From UBA4416 sp035439445 (GTDB taxonomy: Bacteria > Bacteroidota > Bacteroidia > B-17B0 > Aurantibacillaceae), in the NCBI GenBank assembly GCA_035439445.1, contig DAORKG010000001.1:62001-126000 (forward strand): a DNA stretch of 64,000 nt, given 5' to 3'. Under the pieces are notes generated by a model that worked only from the letters and a program-made list of their open reading frames with translations, was not told the DNA's origin and made no database searches. Positions 55,161-64,000 of the stretch are shown here, piece after piece; the stretch's first letter is position 1; every line of letters starts with the position of its first letter. The translations under genes were made by a program, and so were the position numbers.

Positions 55161-56609
55161 ATGAGGTTTATTTTTTACGCGGTAATATGTTCTTTTATTT
55201 CAATTCAATTTGTGAATGCTCAATGCACACAACCTACTAATTTGCAACATCAGGTTGATATTCCGGTTCAGTTTCCTTTACTACAGCATAATATGACCGC
55301 AAAGCGTGATACAGCTGCTTCTAAACCTTATTTGTATGTGGCAGGTAAAGAGAGAGGTTTGGTGATTTATAATATTTCTAATTTAACTTCCCCGGTTTTA
55401 ACGGCTTCTATTTTGCCGTCAGCTATGCAAAATTTGGATGTGATGAGCTTAACACAAGCAGGTAATTATTTGTATTTGGCTTTAGGTGATTTTTTTAATG
55501 CTAGTTCCGAAAAATCCGGAATGGCAATAGTAGATATTAGTACACCTTCAAATCCTGTTTTGAAAAGTACGTATTCTTATTCATTAACCAGCGGGGCAGG
55601 TCACGTAGCAGTTGATGGAAACTATGCTTATTTGTCTGCTATGCAAAATGGCATAATTGTGTTTGACGTGAGTAATAAATCTAATATACAATTAGTGTCG
55701 GTATTTAAGCCAAGTATTCATTTCCCAAAAGTAAACCCAAATACAAGTGAGCAACAAAAAATTAATGTGCGTCAAGTTACTATAAAAAATAATGTATTGT
55801 ATGTGTGTGATGATGCCGGAGGTGTTCGCATTGTAAATGCTACTAATAAAACAAATTTGGTGGAAACAGGACAATATTCAAATCCACTTTTAAATGCAAG
55901 ACCCAGAGCCTATAATAACTTAATTCTGCATGATACTTTAGTTTATGTGGCTGCTGATTATTGTGGTATGGAAATTTTAAATGTAAAAGATACTTCAAAT
56001 ATCACTCAAGTTGGTTGGTGGAATCCATGGAATTGTCAGTCGCCAAGTAATACTTGGTTTAATAGCCCGGGTTACGCTAATGAGATTGCTTATGATGCAA
56101 ATTGTCATCTTGTGTTTTTAAGTACAGGAAGAAGTGATGTGCATGTAGTGAATGTTTCCAATCCTGCTGCTCCCGATTCGTGTGCAAGATACGGTAATAC
56201 AACTGATAGCTCAGGGACATGGGGATTAGATCGATACAATAATCAAATTTATTTAGCTTATATGGCAACTTGGCCTTTGTATATGCCTTTTCCAAGCACA
56301 TGGAGTGGGATTAAAATACTGACATATAATAATGCGTGTTCTGCATCTGGCATTAACGAATTGATACATGATGATGAAGTTAAATTGTATCCAAATCCAA
56401 GTAATGGTATATTTTCAATTGAACTTAATACAATTAATTCAACTGCAGAAGTAGAAGTGTTTAACTCATTAGGTCAGTATATACTTCATGAAAAACTTTT
56501 AGACGTAAAAAATAATTTAGACATAGGCACCTTTGGCAAAGGATTTTATCATATAAAAGTAATCACTGAAAAAAAATCATTTGTTAATTTCAATGTTGTC
56601 GTTGAGTAA
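55161..56609 (+). CDS. LVIVD-repeat secreted protein with T9SS type A sorting domain
   Basis: A 482-residue protein with a signal peptide (1-20, ending VNAQC). Six or seven LVIVD-type beta-propeller repeats follow: GLVIYNISNLTSPVL, GMAIVDISTPSNPVL, GIIVFDVSNKSNIQLV, GVRIVNATNKTNLVE, GMEILNVKDTSNITQVG, DVHVVNVSNPAAPDS. The C-terminal sorting domain runs from LYPNPSNGIFSIEL to the end. It should be exported by the type IX system. LVIVD proteins are surface proteins of unknown ligand. It is convergent with the TPR gene, one base apart. Confidence 0.88.
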   Translation: MRFIFYAVICSFISIQFVNAQCTQPTNLQHQVDIPVQFPLLQHNMTAKRDTAASKPYLYVAGKERGLVIYNISNLTSPVLTASILPSAMQNLDVMSLTQAGNYLYLALGDFFNASSEKSGMAIVDISTPSNPVLKSTYSYSLTSGAGHVAVDGNYAYLSAMQNGIIVFDVSNKSNIQLVSVFKPSIHFPKVNPNTSEQQKINVRQVTIKNNVLYVCDDAGGVRIVNATNKTNLVETGQYSNPLLNARPRAYNNLILHDTLVYVAADYCGMEILNVKDTSNITQVGWWNPWNCQSPSNTWFNSPGYANEIAYDANCHLVFLSTGRSDVHVVNVSNPAAPDSCARYGNTTDSSGTWGLDRYNNQIYLAYMATWPLYMPFPSTWSGIKILTYNNACSASGINELIHDDEVKLYPNPSNGIFSIELNTINSTAEVEVFNSLGQYILHEKLLDVKNNLDIGTFGKGFYHIKVITEKKSFVNFNVVVE

Positions 56610-56610
56610 A

Positions 56611-58047
56611 TTATTTACAACCGTTTTTGGTCATCTCTTCGGTAGCAGATTCATTCCCTAATGCTAGAGCTTGTTTTAAGTCGGCACATGAACCAGGTAA
56701 ATCATTCATGTATTTTTTGAGTTTACCTCTGTAATAAAACGCACGAGACGATTTATTATCCATTTCTATAGCTTTATTAAGATCTGCCAAAGCCAAATTA
56801 TCTTTTTCGGTTTGGTAATAAGAAATTCCTCTTTCTAAAATAGCTAATCTGTAATCCGGTTTTAGCTTTAAACACTCATTAAAATCATCAATGGCTCCTG
56901 TATAATCTTTCAAATTATATTTACTTATTCCTCTTTGGTAATAGGTATCATGAGATTTTTTGATAGCTAATGCACTGTTGCAATCTTCAATAGTGCCTTT
57001 ATCATCTTCCTGATCATATTTTATTAAGGCTCTGTAATAGTAAGCAGTTTCTGATTGATTATCTTTTTGTATGGCCGTATTTAAATCAGATATAGCTAAT
57101 ATGTCTTTTTTTAGATAGTAGTAATTTATCCCTCTCCACATATAATGCTTCGCACTGTTTAATTTTAAATCAATAGCTGCATTAAAGTCAGGTTCTGCTT
57201 CTTTATATTTACCCAATTGATATTTATCTAATGCCCTGTTGTAATATGCCTCAGCTTTGGTTGGGTCTAATTCAATTGATTTATTGTTGTCTGCTAATGC
57301 TTTTTCATATTTTTTCAAATCATACCAAACAATGGCTCTATTGTAATATGCTTTTGCATATTTAGGGTCATGCACAATAACAGTATCGTAATCATCCAGG
57401 GATTCCTGATATTTTTTTAGATTCAAATAATGTAAACCTCTCCAGAAAAATGTTTCATAGTATCTTTTTAGTTCAATTGCTTTGTTACAATCTTGTAAGC
57501 CACCTTCATAATCTTTCAAATAATATTTACTAATATTTCGGTAAAAAAATGCTGGCTCATAAGTATTGTCTGAGCTAACTGCTTGATTTAAAAAATTAAG
57601 AGCTTCTGTATATTTTTTTAGCTCATTAAGAGAAGCTCCTTTGTAAGTAAGCGCTTTGGTATAATTGGTTTTTAGCATAAGTGCTGTATCAAAATCAGCA
57701 ATTGCTAATTCGAAATTATTTAAACTAAAATTACATAAACCTCTACTGTAATATCCATCAGCTTTTTTTCTTCCTAATGCTATACTTTTATTAAAATTTG
57801 TAATGCCATCTTTATAGTCTTGTAACTCGTATGCGCATAAACCTCTATTGTATGTTGCATTTGCGTCATTTGGCTTTTTCATTAAATAGGAAGTGTAATC
57901 AAGATATGCACCTGAATAATCTTTTGTTTCATATTTATTGAAAGCGCTTTTAAACATCGGATCTCCGCCCTCATCTTTATCTCTTTGTGCAAATGAGTTT
58001 GAGGAACATATAACCGCAATAATGGCTATTAAAACTATTTTTTTCAT
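56611..58047 (-). CDS. Exported TPR-repeat protein
   Basis: About 478 residues: signal peptide (MKKIVLIAIIAVICSSNSFAQ) and roughly 12-13 tetratricopeptide repeats over almost the whole length, with the recurring pattern A..YYNRAL.KY.L..Y..A..D.N.AI.L. No other domain is seen. ATG 58047 gives the signal peptide and lies 13 bases after the pfkA stop; an upstream in-frame ATG at 58077 overlaps pfkA. It is the last gene of a six-gene minus-strand run. Its partner is unknown. Confidence 0.85.
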   Translation of the reverse strand: MKKIVLIAIIAVICSSNSFAQRDKDEGGDPMFKSAFNKYETKDYSGAYLDYTSYLMKKPNDANATYNRGLCAYELQDYKDGITNFNKSIALGRKKADGYYSRGLCNFSLNNFELAIADFDTALMLKTNYTKALTYKGASLNELKKYTEALNFLNQAVSSDNTYEPAFFYRNISKYYLKDYEGGLQDCNKAIELKRYYETFFWRGLHYLNLKKYQESLDDYDTVIVHDPKYAKAYYNRAIVWYDLKKYEKALADNNKSIELDPTKAEAYYNRALDKYQLGKYKEAEPDFNAAIDLKLNSAKHYMWRGINYYYLKKDILAISDLNTAIQKDNQSETAYYYRALIKYDQEDDKGTIEDCNSALAIKKSHDTYYQRGISKYNLKDYTGAIDDFNECLKLKPDYRLAILERGISYYQTEKDNLALADLNKAIEMDNKSSRAFYYRGKLKKYMNDLPGSCADLKQALALGNESATEEMTKNGCK

Positions 58048-58060
58048 GTATATATTGTCT

Positions 58061-59032
58061 TTATGCAGATAAAACATCCAATATGTGAATCATTTCAGGA
58101 TTCAGTTCTTCAATATGTTTCACTGCGTCCTTAAATGGTGTATAACAAACTTGTTTATTCACGATACCTATCATTTCATTTGTTCTGCCTGCTTGTAATG
58201 CTTTTACAGCATAATATCCCATTAAACTGGCATTTACTCGTTCCATACAGGTTGGATTGCCTCCACGTTGTATATGCCCTAAAATAGAAATGCGAATGTC
58301 AAACTCTGGCCATTCTAATTTTAATAAATTACCTATCCCAACGGCTCCGCCATTTTCATCTCCTTCTGCTACAATAATAATTCTACTTTTTTTAGTTTGA
58401 CGCCATGTTTTTTTTCTGTCTAGTAAAGTTCTTAAATCATTTTTACGTTCAGGAATTAAAATGGCTTCTGCACCACAGGCAATAGCACTTCTTAATGCAA
58501 TTAATCCGGCGTCACGCCCCATAACTTCTACTACAAAAATTCTATCATGGCTTTCCGCAGTGTCACGTATTTTGTCGACTGCTTCAACCACAGTATTAAT
58601 AGCAGTATCATAACCTATTGTAAAGTCTGTACCTACTAAATCATTATCGATTGTGCCCGGACAACCAACGGTTTTAATATCAGTATGTTTTGAGAGTTCT
58701 TGAGCTCCTCTAAAACTTCCATCTCCGCCTATAATTACAAATCCATCTAACTGATGTTTTTGTAACGTGTTAACAGCCATTTGCATTCCTTCGGGAGTCA
58801 TGAAACGCTTACTCCTTGCTGTTTTTAAAATGGTGCCACCACGATGAATAATATTCGATACTTTACTTTTTGTAAGATGTATGTAATCATCATCAATTAA
58901 TCCTTCATAACCTCTATAAAAACCAACTACATCAATATGTTCTGCACGTGCTGTTCTTACAACGGCTCTAATACATGCATTCATTCCCGGAGAATCCCCA
59001 CCTGATGTGATTAAACCTATTCTTTTTACCAT
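58061..59032 (-). CDS. pfkA: 6-phosphofructokinase
   Basis: A 323-residue ATP-dependent enzyme that makes fructose 1,6-bisphosphate in glycolysis. Substrate and nucleotide motifs are complete: GLITSGGDSPGMNACIRAVV, VIIGGDGSFRGAQEL, GCPGTIDNDLVGTDFTIGYD, EVMGRDAGLIAL and HIQRGGNPTCMERV. Gly in the GGDGS motif favours ATP rather than pyrophosphate as donor. It is placed oddly between an acetyltransferase and a TPR gene; spacing (4 and 13 bases) indicates one transcript. Confidence 0.95.
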   Translation of the reverse strand: MVKRIGLITSGGDSPGMNACIRAVVRTARAEHIDVVGFYRGYEGLIDDDYIHLTKSKVSNIIHRGGTILKTARSKRFMTPEGMQMAVNTLQKHQLDGFVIIGGDGSFRGAQELSKHTDIKTVGCPGTIDNDLVGTDFTIGYDTAINTVVEAVDKIRDTAESHDRIFVVEVMGRDAGLIALRSAIACGAEAILIPERKNDLRTLLDRKKTWRQTKKSRIIIVAEGDENGGAVGIGNLLKLEWPEFDIRISILGHIQRGGNPTCMERVNASLMGYYAVKALQAGRTNEMIGIVNKQVCYTPFKDAVKHIEELNPEMIHILDVLSA

Positions 59033-59036
59033 ATTA

Positions 59037-59534
59037 TTATTTTCTTATAGCGTAAATTAATTCATCTAAAAACTCTCCATTTTTAAAAAGAGTCTTGTTG
59101 TATTTTCCCTCTAATACAAAACCGCATTTTTCAACTACCTTTTGAGACGCAATATTGGTTCCAAAAATGCGTGCAAAAATTCGTACAATGTCTAAATTCT
59201 TAAAACCGTACTCTATCATTTGAGGAATTACTTTTGTGATAATTCCTTTATTCCAATAGGATTCTCCTAGCCAATAACCAATTTCGGCATTTTTTCTTAA
59301 AATATCTGTTTGCAAATGTAAGCCAATACTTCCGGCAGGTTTACCATCTACTATTATGGCAAATATTTTTGAGTTAGGATTATTGGAGGTAAATGCAATA
59401 AATGTTTTGCCATTTTCAATAGTGTATGGGTGAGGAAAAACATCAGCCATATATTGAGCTATATTCTGATTATTTGCCAATGCAACTAGATCATTAACGT
59501 CATCAATATGCCATGGTCTGAGGGTAATTTCCAT
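59037..59534 (-). CDS. GNAT family N-acetyltransferase (RimJ/RimL-like)
   Basis: A 165-residue enzyme of the GNAT superfamily, subgroup acting on protein N-termini or small amines. EITLRPWHIDDVNDLVALANN opens the protein, followed by IGYWLGESYWNKGIITKVIP (acetyl-CoA binding) and NIASQKVVEKCGFVLEGKYN (the RimJ/RimL-type end). The substrate is unknown. It is 10 bases after the exporter and 4 bases before pfkA. Confidence 0.86.
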   Translation of the reverse strand: MEITLRPWHIDDVNDLVALANNQNIAQYMADVFPHPYTIENGKTFIAFTSNNPNSKIFAIIVDGKPAGSIGLHLQTDILRKNAEIGYWLGESYWNKGIITKVIPQMIEYGFKNLDIVRIFARIFGTNIASQKVVEKCGFVLEGKYNKTLFKNGEFLDELIYAIRK

Positions 59535-59544
59535 AATTAATAGT

Positions 59545-61806
59545 TTACTTTTTTTTCTTTCCTAAAATCCAAAATAATAATACGGGTAATAAAAATATAT
59601 CAGCTATCACTGCTATGATAATGGTAATGCAAATTAAGAAACCAAAATAAAATGTGCTTTGGAAATCACTTACCATTAAACTTACGAAGCCGCCCATTAA
59701 AATAAAAGTAGTAAGAAGGATTGGTTTTCCTGTTTCAAAATATGTACGTTTAAATGCGTATATAAGTGATTTATCATAAGCTAATTCTATTTTTAAACGA
59801 GATATAAAGTGTATGGTATCGTCGGTGGCGACTCCAAACGCAATGCTAAACACCAAAGATGTTGCCGCTTTTAGCTCGATATTAGCAAAGCCCATAATAC
59901 CTGCAATGATTAATAAAGGAATTAGATTAGGTAAAATAAATACAATAACCATTCTCCAGCTTTTGTGTAAGAAATAAGTTAAGATTGCAATCACAATGAT
60001 TGAAAATACAAAGCCTTGAGCCATATTGGTTACCATATATTCATTGTTTCTGTCCATTAAATGTGCGGCACCTGTAATTTTTATTTCAAGGTCATTTGAA
60101 TTGATATGCGTTTTTAAAAAATCTTCAAAATGTTTATTCTGTTCTTTAACAATCATACTTCCAACATCAGTTATCTTTCCACTGATTCTCGCAAATTTTC
60201 CGTCGATTGTTATGATACGTTTGATGTCTTTATTTTTCTTGTTATTGATTAATTGTTTTTTTACATCTTCATATTCTTCTGCTGTTGGGAATTTTCCTTC
60301 TCCAGCGGTTTCATCATTTAAAGCTTTGGTAATGTTTTTTGTAAGCATTGCAGGTGAATACATGAAACCAGCATGGTATTCTTTTTTCAAAAATACATCC
60401 ACATCGTTTAATTGTTTCATGATGTCGTAATCCCAAACGGTTTTATTTTTATTTTTAATTTCAATAGCCAACTCCAGTGGACGAACCCCACTATAATGCT
60501 TGTCAAAAAACATAAAATCTTGTTTTATTCTCACCCCATCTGACAAATCTTCCAATAAAACATTATTTACTTTTATTTTATAAACACCAACAATAGATAA
60601 CACTACAAATAATGAAGTTGTGATGATAATTGTTTTTTGATTTCTGAATATCCAGAACAATATTTTTCGCATGATGTTATAGGTTCTGTTATCATGGTCG
60701 TGAACGGCTACTAATTTTTTTGGAGTGAAAAAATAGAGTAGGGCAGGTAATAAAGTGTAGCTTAAACAAAATGCTATGATAATACCTACAGAGGTATATA
60801 ATCCAAAGTCCTTAATAGGTTTAATACTTGAGAATAATAATGATAAGAAACCAACAACAGTAGTGATTAAAGTTAAGAAAGTAGGGAAACCAACTTCTTT
60901 TAAAATCAATGGATAAATTTTTTGTTTTTCGGTCCCTTTTGCTACCTCTTCAAAATATTTCGAAAAGAAATGCACTACATCACTCATTCCTGCTATGAAA
61001 ATCATAGTAGGTAACATACAGGTCATAATATCTAACGACTGATGCATCATTGCCATAATTCCTAATGTCCAGAAAATAGAAACAATAACTATGGTCATAG
61101 GAACTACAATGCCATACAATGATCTAAACGATAGCCATAAAAACAGGATAACTAAAACAAAGGAGATGGCTAAGAAGTAGACAAATTCATTTTCCAGATT
61201 TTTTAAGTAAACATCTTGAGCTACAATTCGTCCAACAAAATGCACATCGTCAAAATGATACTTTTTAAAAGCTTTTTCAATATTTCGAGCTAAACTATCA
61301 CTTTTTACTTTGCTTAATCCTTCCTCTGTTTTAATAAAGATGGAAATTGATTTTGCATCTTTAGGAAAGAACGATCCAATAAGTTCGGGGGTGTTATAAA
61401 TGTTTATACTATCTTCTTTATATAAACTTTCATCATCAATATGCATCAAACGTTTTTGAATTGGAGCAACGCCACTTAATGAAATGTTTTTAATAGTTGT
61501 TGGAGATATAACTCTATCTGTATGAGGAATATCTTTAAGTTCCAGGGAAAGTGCATTCACTTTTTCTAAAAAGTCTTTTTGAAAAATCCCTTTCTTATTT
61601 TCTAAACCCAATAAAACAAATTCATTATCCCATTCAAAACGATTACGATGGGTTTCGTATACGCCTAGTTCGTTATCTTCGTTTGGAAAGAAAGCTTCGA
61701 AATCGTAATTAAATTTTAAGTCTTTGATTTTAAATGCGCACAGAATACTGAATGCAATAACAAACACAATAACAAATGAATTCAGTATTTTTTGAGGAAT
61801 TTTCAT
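59545..61806 (-). CDS. RND/MMPL family transporter
   Basis: A 753-residue inner-membrane protein with two repeated halves, each a helix, a large periplasmic domain and five helices: halves at about 1-370 and 385-753. Typical segments are DFEAFFPNEDNELGVYETHR, MTCMLPTMIFIAGMSDVVHF and VFSIAFGVATDDTIHFISRL. The group includes exporters of lipids and hopanoids. The start ATG shares one base with the stop of the M28 peptidase gene. The cargo is unknown. Confidence 0.9.
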   Translation of the reverse strand: MKIPQKILNSFVIVFVIAFSILCAFKIKDLKFNYDFEAFFPNEDNELGVYETHRNRFEWDNEFVLLGLENKKGIFQKDFLEKVNALSLELKDIPHTDRVISPTTIKNISLSGVAPIQKRLMHIDDESLYKEDSINIYNTPELIGSFFPKDAKSISIFIKTEEGLSKVKSDSLARNIEKAFKKYHFDDVHFVGRIVAQDVYLKNLENEFVYFLAISFVLVILFLWLSFRSLYGIVVPMTIVIVSIFWTLGIMAMMHQSLDIMTCMLPTMIFIAGMSDVVHFFSKYFEEVAKGTEKQKIYPLILKEVGFPTFLTLITTVVGFLSLLFSSIKPIKDFGLYTSVGIIIAFCLSYTLLPALLYFFTPKKLVAVHDHDNRTYNIMRKILFWIFRNQKTIIITTSLFVVLSIVGVYKIKVNNVLLEDLSDGVRIKQDFMFFDKHYSGVRPLELAIEIKNKNKTVWDYDIMKQLNDVDVFLKKEYHAGFMYSPAMLTKNITKALNDETAGEGKFPTAEEYEDVKKQLINNKKNKDIKRIITIDGKFARISGKITDVGSMIVKEQNKHFEDFLKTHINSNDLEIKITGAAHLMDRNNEYMVTNMAQGFVFSIIVIAILTYFLHKSWRMVIVFILPNLIPLLIIAGIMGFANIELKAATSLVFSIAFGVATDDTIHFISRLKIELAYDKSLIYAFKRTYFETGKPILLTTFILMGGFVSLMVSDFQSTFYFGFLICITIIIAVIADIFLLPVLLFWILGKKKK

Positions 61807-63191
61807 TACCAGCCTTTAGTGTCAATTAAGTATATTAATGAACCAATAACACCTGCACTTAGTTCAAGTTCTCTTTTATTTATTTTATCAAATGTGTCAT
61901 CTGCAGTATGATGGTAGTCGAAATATTTTTGTCCATCAGGTTCAAAACCTATTAGGGGAACTTTTATATCTTTTAAGTAGCCAATATCTGCTCCATGCCC
62001 ACCTACTTTTATGTATTGAACGAAGTACGGGTCTAGAAGAGATTTCCAGCTTAAAACAGTTTTATAGGCATTCATAGTTGTATCAACCCCAATTCCTCTT
62101 GGCGAAAAACCTCCGGCATCACTCTCTAAAGCTGCAATATGTTTTAAGTTATTTTTCTTTGTGTCTTCAAAATATGCTTTTCCTCCGGCTCCTCCATTTT
62201 CCTCATTCATAAAAGCAACAGCACGAATGGTGTGCTTTGGTTTAATATGTTGTTTTTTATACATCGCTAATACTTCTATTGCTTGAACAACACCGGCTCC
62301 ATCATCATGAGCACCTTGTCCATTATCCCATGCATCCAAATGTCCACCTGCCATGATAATCTCGTTTGGCTTTTCGGTTCCTTTAATTTCTCCAACTACA
62401 TTGTAAGAAAGTTCCTTTGGTAGGTTTTGACAACTCATCTTTAAATTTAAAACTAATGATGGATTGTTTTTTAAATTTTCTAATAATTTATCCGCACTAC
62501 TAAAACTGATTGCGCAGGCCGGTATTTTATTTGGTGTCAAAACAGTATCGTACCCCATTACTCCTGTATGCGGAAAATCATTATTGATTGAACTCATACT
62601 GCGAACTATAGTAGCAACAGCTCCATACTTAGCAGCTTTACTTGGACCTGAATATCTGTATGTGACTGTTTCTCCATAACATGTTCCGGTACTTAAATGT
62701 TTGTGATTGAAATAAACATTGTAAAAAATAATTTTCCCTTTAATATTTTTTTCTCCTAAGGAATCTAATTGAGTGTAATTATTTACTATAATAACAGGTG
62801 CTGTAATTCCTGCTTTTGGTGTACCAACTGAATTTCCTAGAGCACAAATGGAATAATTGGTTTGTTTTTTTGTTTTGACGTCGGTAGAATTACAAGTTTC
62901 TTTTTCTCCTCTCACCCAATGAGGCACCATACAGGGCTGAAGATACACAGTATCTGCTCCGGCTTCGTACATCGTTTTTTTTGCCCAAGCAACTGCTTTA
63001 GCGGCACCAGGAGAACCACTTAAACGGCTTTCGATTTTTGTACTTAAAAATTCTAAATTTTTATAACAGTTACTTTGGGTTAAGTAATAGTCAAAATGTT
63101 TTCGTAATGCGATGCTATCATTGTTTTGCGACTTACTGGTAAATGATAGTAAGCTGAAAAACATGAAACAGTTCCTGAAAAATAAACTCAT
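61806..63191 (-). CDS. Exported M28-family zinc aminopeptidase/carboxypeptidase
   Basis: A 461-residue protein with a signal peptide (about 1-21) and an M28 catalytic domain with an inserted protease-associated (PA) segment (about 130-240). Zinc ligands and catalytic acids are visible in AGGHLDAWDNGQGAHDDGAG, MNEENGGAGG, LESDAGGFSPRG and FDYHHTADDTFDKI. The arrangement is like carboxypeptidase Q-type peptidases that release amino acids from short peptides. It probably acts in the periplasm. The next gene starts on its stop codon. Confidence 0.92.
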   Translation of the reverse strand: MSLFFRNCFMFFSLLSFTSKSQNNDSIALRKHFDYYLTQSNCYKNLEFLSTKIESRLSGSPGAAKAVAWAKKTMYEAGADTVYLQPCMVPHWVRGEKETCNSTDVKTKKQTNYSICALGNSVGTPKAGITAPVIIVNNYTQLDSLGEKNIKGKIIFYNVYFNHKHLSTGTCYGETVTYRYSGPSKAAKYGAVATIVRSMSSINNDFPHTGVMGYDTVLTPNKIPACAISFSSADKLLENLKNNPSLVLNLKMSCQNLPKELSYNVVGEIKGTEKPNEIIMAGGHLDAWDNGQGAHDDGAGVVQAIEVLAMYKKQHIKPKHTIRAVAFMNEENGGAGGKAYFEDTKKNNLKHIAALESDAGGFSPRGIGVDTTMNAYKTVLSWKSLLDPYFVQYIKVGGHGADIGYLKDIKVPLIGFEPDGQKYFDYHHTADDTFDKINKRELELSAGVIGSLIYLIDTKGW

Positions 63192-63233
63192 ATTTCTATA
63201 TAAATTATGAGTTTAAAAGTACGATTTTAAAAA

Positions 63234-63863
63234 TTAAAATTGCCCGGCTTCAATTAATTTAATAGCTCTTTCAATCATGATATCTTCTCCGTTTGGATCA
63301 TATTCTGATTTCATGTTGCTTCCAAAGAGACGAGCCACACTTTGCCACATAAAAGCTTGAAATCCGCCTCTTAAATCCTTAACCAATTCATAACTGGTGT
63401 TTCCGGTTTCACGATCTATCAGCTTCAATAATATTTTACCCTGTGTAACAGATAAATCTTTTAGAGGTTCTTCAAATTCAGCCTTTAATTCTTTTTCTAC
63501 CGTTTTCATATAAGCCTTTCGAGTAGCTTCGTTGGGCATTTTTTCCAATATACGATTATACTCTTTTAACTTTGCTGCTGCTAAAATAGCATAAGGATAT
63601 ACTTTTTTTACATTGTATTTTGTTCTTGTCCATGCCTCGTATTGTTTCCTGTTTTTGTAACCATAATCAGCGTAAATCCAAACATCAGGTAAACGTATAC
63701 TAGGTATTGTATCACCATTGACTACTTCGCCCCAAACTTTGTACAATACTTTGTGTGTTTCGGATGGAACAACAACACCATCAGAGTTTTGGGAATGTAT
63801 TTGAAATACAAACAGGCTAAGAGTGATCAGTAATTTATACTTGTATATACACAAAAACTTCAT
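63234..63863 (-). CDS. DUF4294 family exported protein
   Basis: A 209-residue protein with a signal peptide (about 1-24, ending IHSQN). It matches DUF4294: GEVVNGDTIPSIRLPDVWIY, YDKRK-like charges in KQYEAWTRTKYNVKKVYPYA, and LLKLIDRETGNTSYELVKD followed by FQAFMWQSVARLFGSNMKSE. The family is limited to Bacteroidota and its function is unknown. It is the first gene of the operon-like run down to the TPR gene, 42 bases before the peptidase. Confidence 0.88.
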   Translation of the reverse strand: MKFLCIYKYKLLITLSLFVFQIHSQNSDGVVVPSETHKVLYKVWGEVVNGDTIPSIRLPDVWIYADYGYKNRKQYEAWTRTKYNVKKVYPYAILAAAKLKEYNRILEKMPNEATRKAYMKTVEKELKAEFEEPLKDLSVTQGKILLKLIDRETGNTSYELVKDLRGGFQAFMWQSVARLFGSNMKSEYDPNGEDIMIERAIKLIEAGQF

Positions 63864-63884
63864 TTGTAATTTATTCCTTAAACG

Positions 63885-63909
63885 AAAAAGGTAACCCTTC
63901 GGTTACCTT
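63885..63909 (-). terminator. Hairpin terminator at the window end
   Basis: The stem AAGGTAACC / GGTTACCTT (63888-63896 and 63901-63909) has a four-base loop. On the minus strand it is followed by a T5 run. It lies just after the stop of the partial gene at 63915 and before the DUF4294 start. Confidence 0.72.
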
Positions 63910-63914
63910 CTAAA

Positions 63915-64000
63915 TTATACTCGATTTAATCGCCATTTAGATTTTCCGCTTGGGACACTTGTTTGTTCTTGGGCTTTGCTATTCAAATTAGATGCCATAA
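63915..64000 (-). CDS. C-terminal end of a gene running past the window edge (unidentified)
   Basis: Read on the minus strand, the last 27 codons before a TAA at 63917-63915 are MASNLNSKAQEQTSV then PSGKSKWRLNRV. The basic end and the terminator that follows suggest the end of a real gene. It may be a very short gene starting at ATG 63998 or the tail of a longer one. I do not recognise it. Confidence 0.35.
   Translation of the reverse strand, partial: MASNLNSKAQEQTSVPSGKSKWRLNRV

Noticed and set aside
60026..60430. 134-codon plus-strand frame opposite the RND/MMPL transporter
   Set aside because: It is fully antisense to a well-supported gene and has the Ser/Phe-rich composition expected of a shadow frame.

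Overview
This is a low-GC chromosomal segment (GC roughly one third by eye) from a member of the Bacteroidota, probably a Flavobacteriales-like lineage in class Bacteroidia. The evidence is a porP-gldK-gldL-gldM-gldN type IX secretion (T9SS) operon, several secreted proteins with T9SS type A or type B sorting domains, PorP/SprF proteins, a long two-part IspG, GldI-like lipoproteins, a DUF4294 gene, and starts that mostly lack Shine-Dalgarno sequences. No rRNA, tRNA, CRISPR array or prophage was recognised.

Layout. 0-5 kb (minus): a TPR protein, a very small type B (CHU_C) cargo protein and a PorP/SprF partner with overlapping ends, then ispG and a cyclase-family hydrolase. 5.4-11.7 kb (plus): porP and gldKLMN, closed by a strong terminator; an inverted repeat lies between porP and gldK and a perfect 14-bp hairpin between gldL and gldM. 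11.7-18 kb: a UbiD-like decarboxylase, an NTF2-like protein, a secreted protein of a family often labelled asparagine synthetase B, and lysA-lysC. 18-20.8 kb: a large T9SS cargo protein. 21-24.7 kb: tatA, gldI-like and three more prolyl isomerase genes, the last a cyclophilin-FKBP fusion. 24.9-26.4 kb: a GT-C-type membrane protein. 26.4-32 kb: a nested RNA-like hairpin before a frameshifted beta-propeller T9SS protein and a second T9SS protein. 32-40 kb: gcvP, a RAYT transposase flanked by palindromes, a metallo-hydrolase, an MFS transporter and nnr. 39.5-42.6 kb (minus): a MacAB-like ABC efflux set. 42.7-44.7 kb: a TPR-SpoIIE phosphatase gene split by a frameshift. 44.7-49.3 kb: carotenoid genes (two desaturases, crtB, idi). 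49.3-56.6 kb: a secreted unknown, an M48 protease, a membrane pyrophosphatase fused to a YceI domain, and an LVIVD-repeat T9SS protein. 56.6-64 kb (minus): an operon-like run DUF4294, M28 peptidase, RND/MMPL exporter, GNAT, pfkA, TPR.

How the genes work together. GldL and GldM form the proton-driven motor of the T9SS; GldK and GldN form the periplasmic ring; the cargo proteins in the window are likely substrates. The prolyl isomerases probably help fold exported proteins. IspG supplies isoprenoid precursors that Idi, CrtB and CrtI turn into carotenoids, releasing pyrophosphate that an HppA could use.

The most unusual items are the pyrophosphatase-YceI fusion, the nested hairpin with a possible pseudoknot at 26645-26762, the hairpin inside gldKLMN, the two A-run frameshifts, a shared TACTGAT-N4-GTCA motif before the two carotenoid genes crtI and crtB and the phosphatase gene, and a composite intergenic repeat whose two copies covary.
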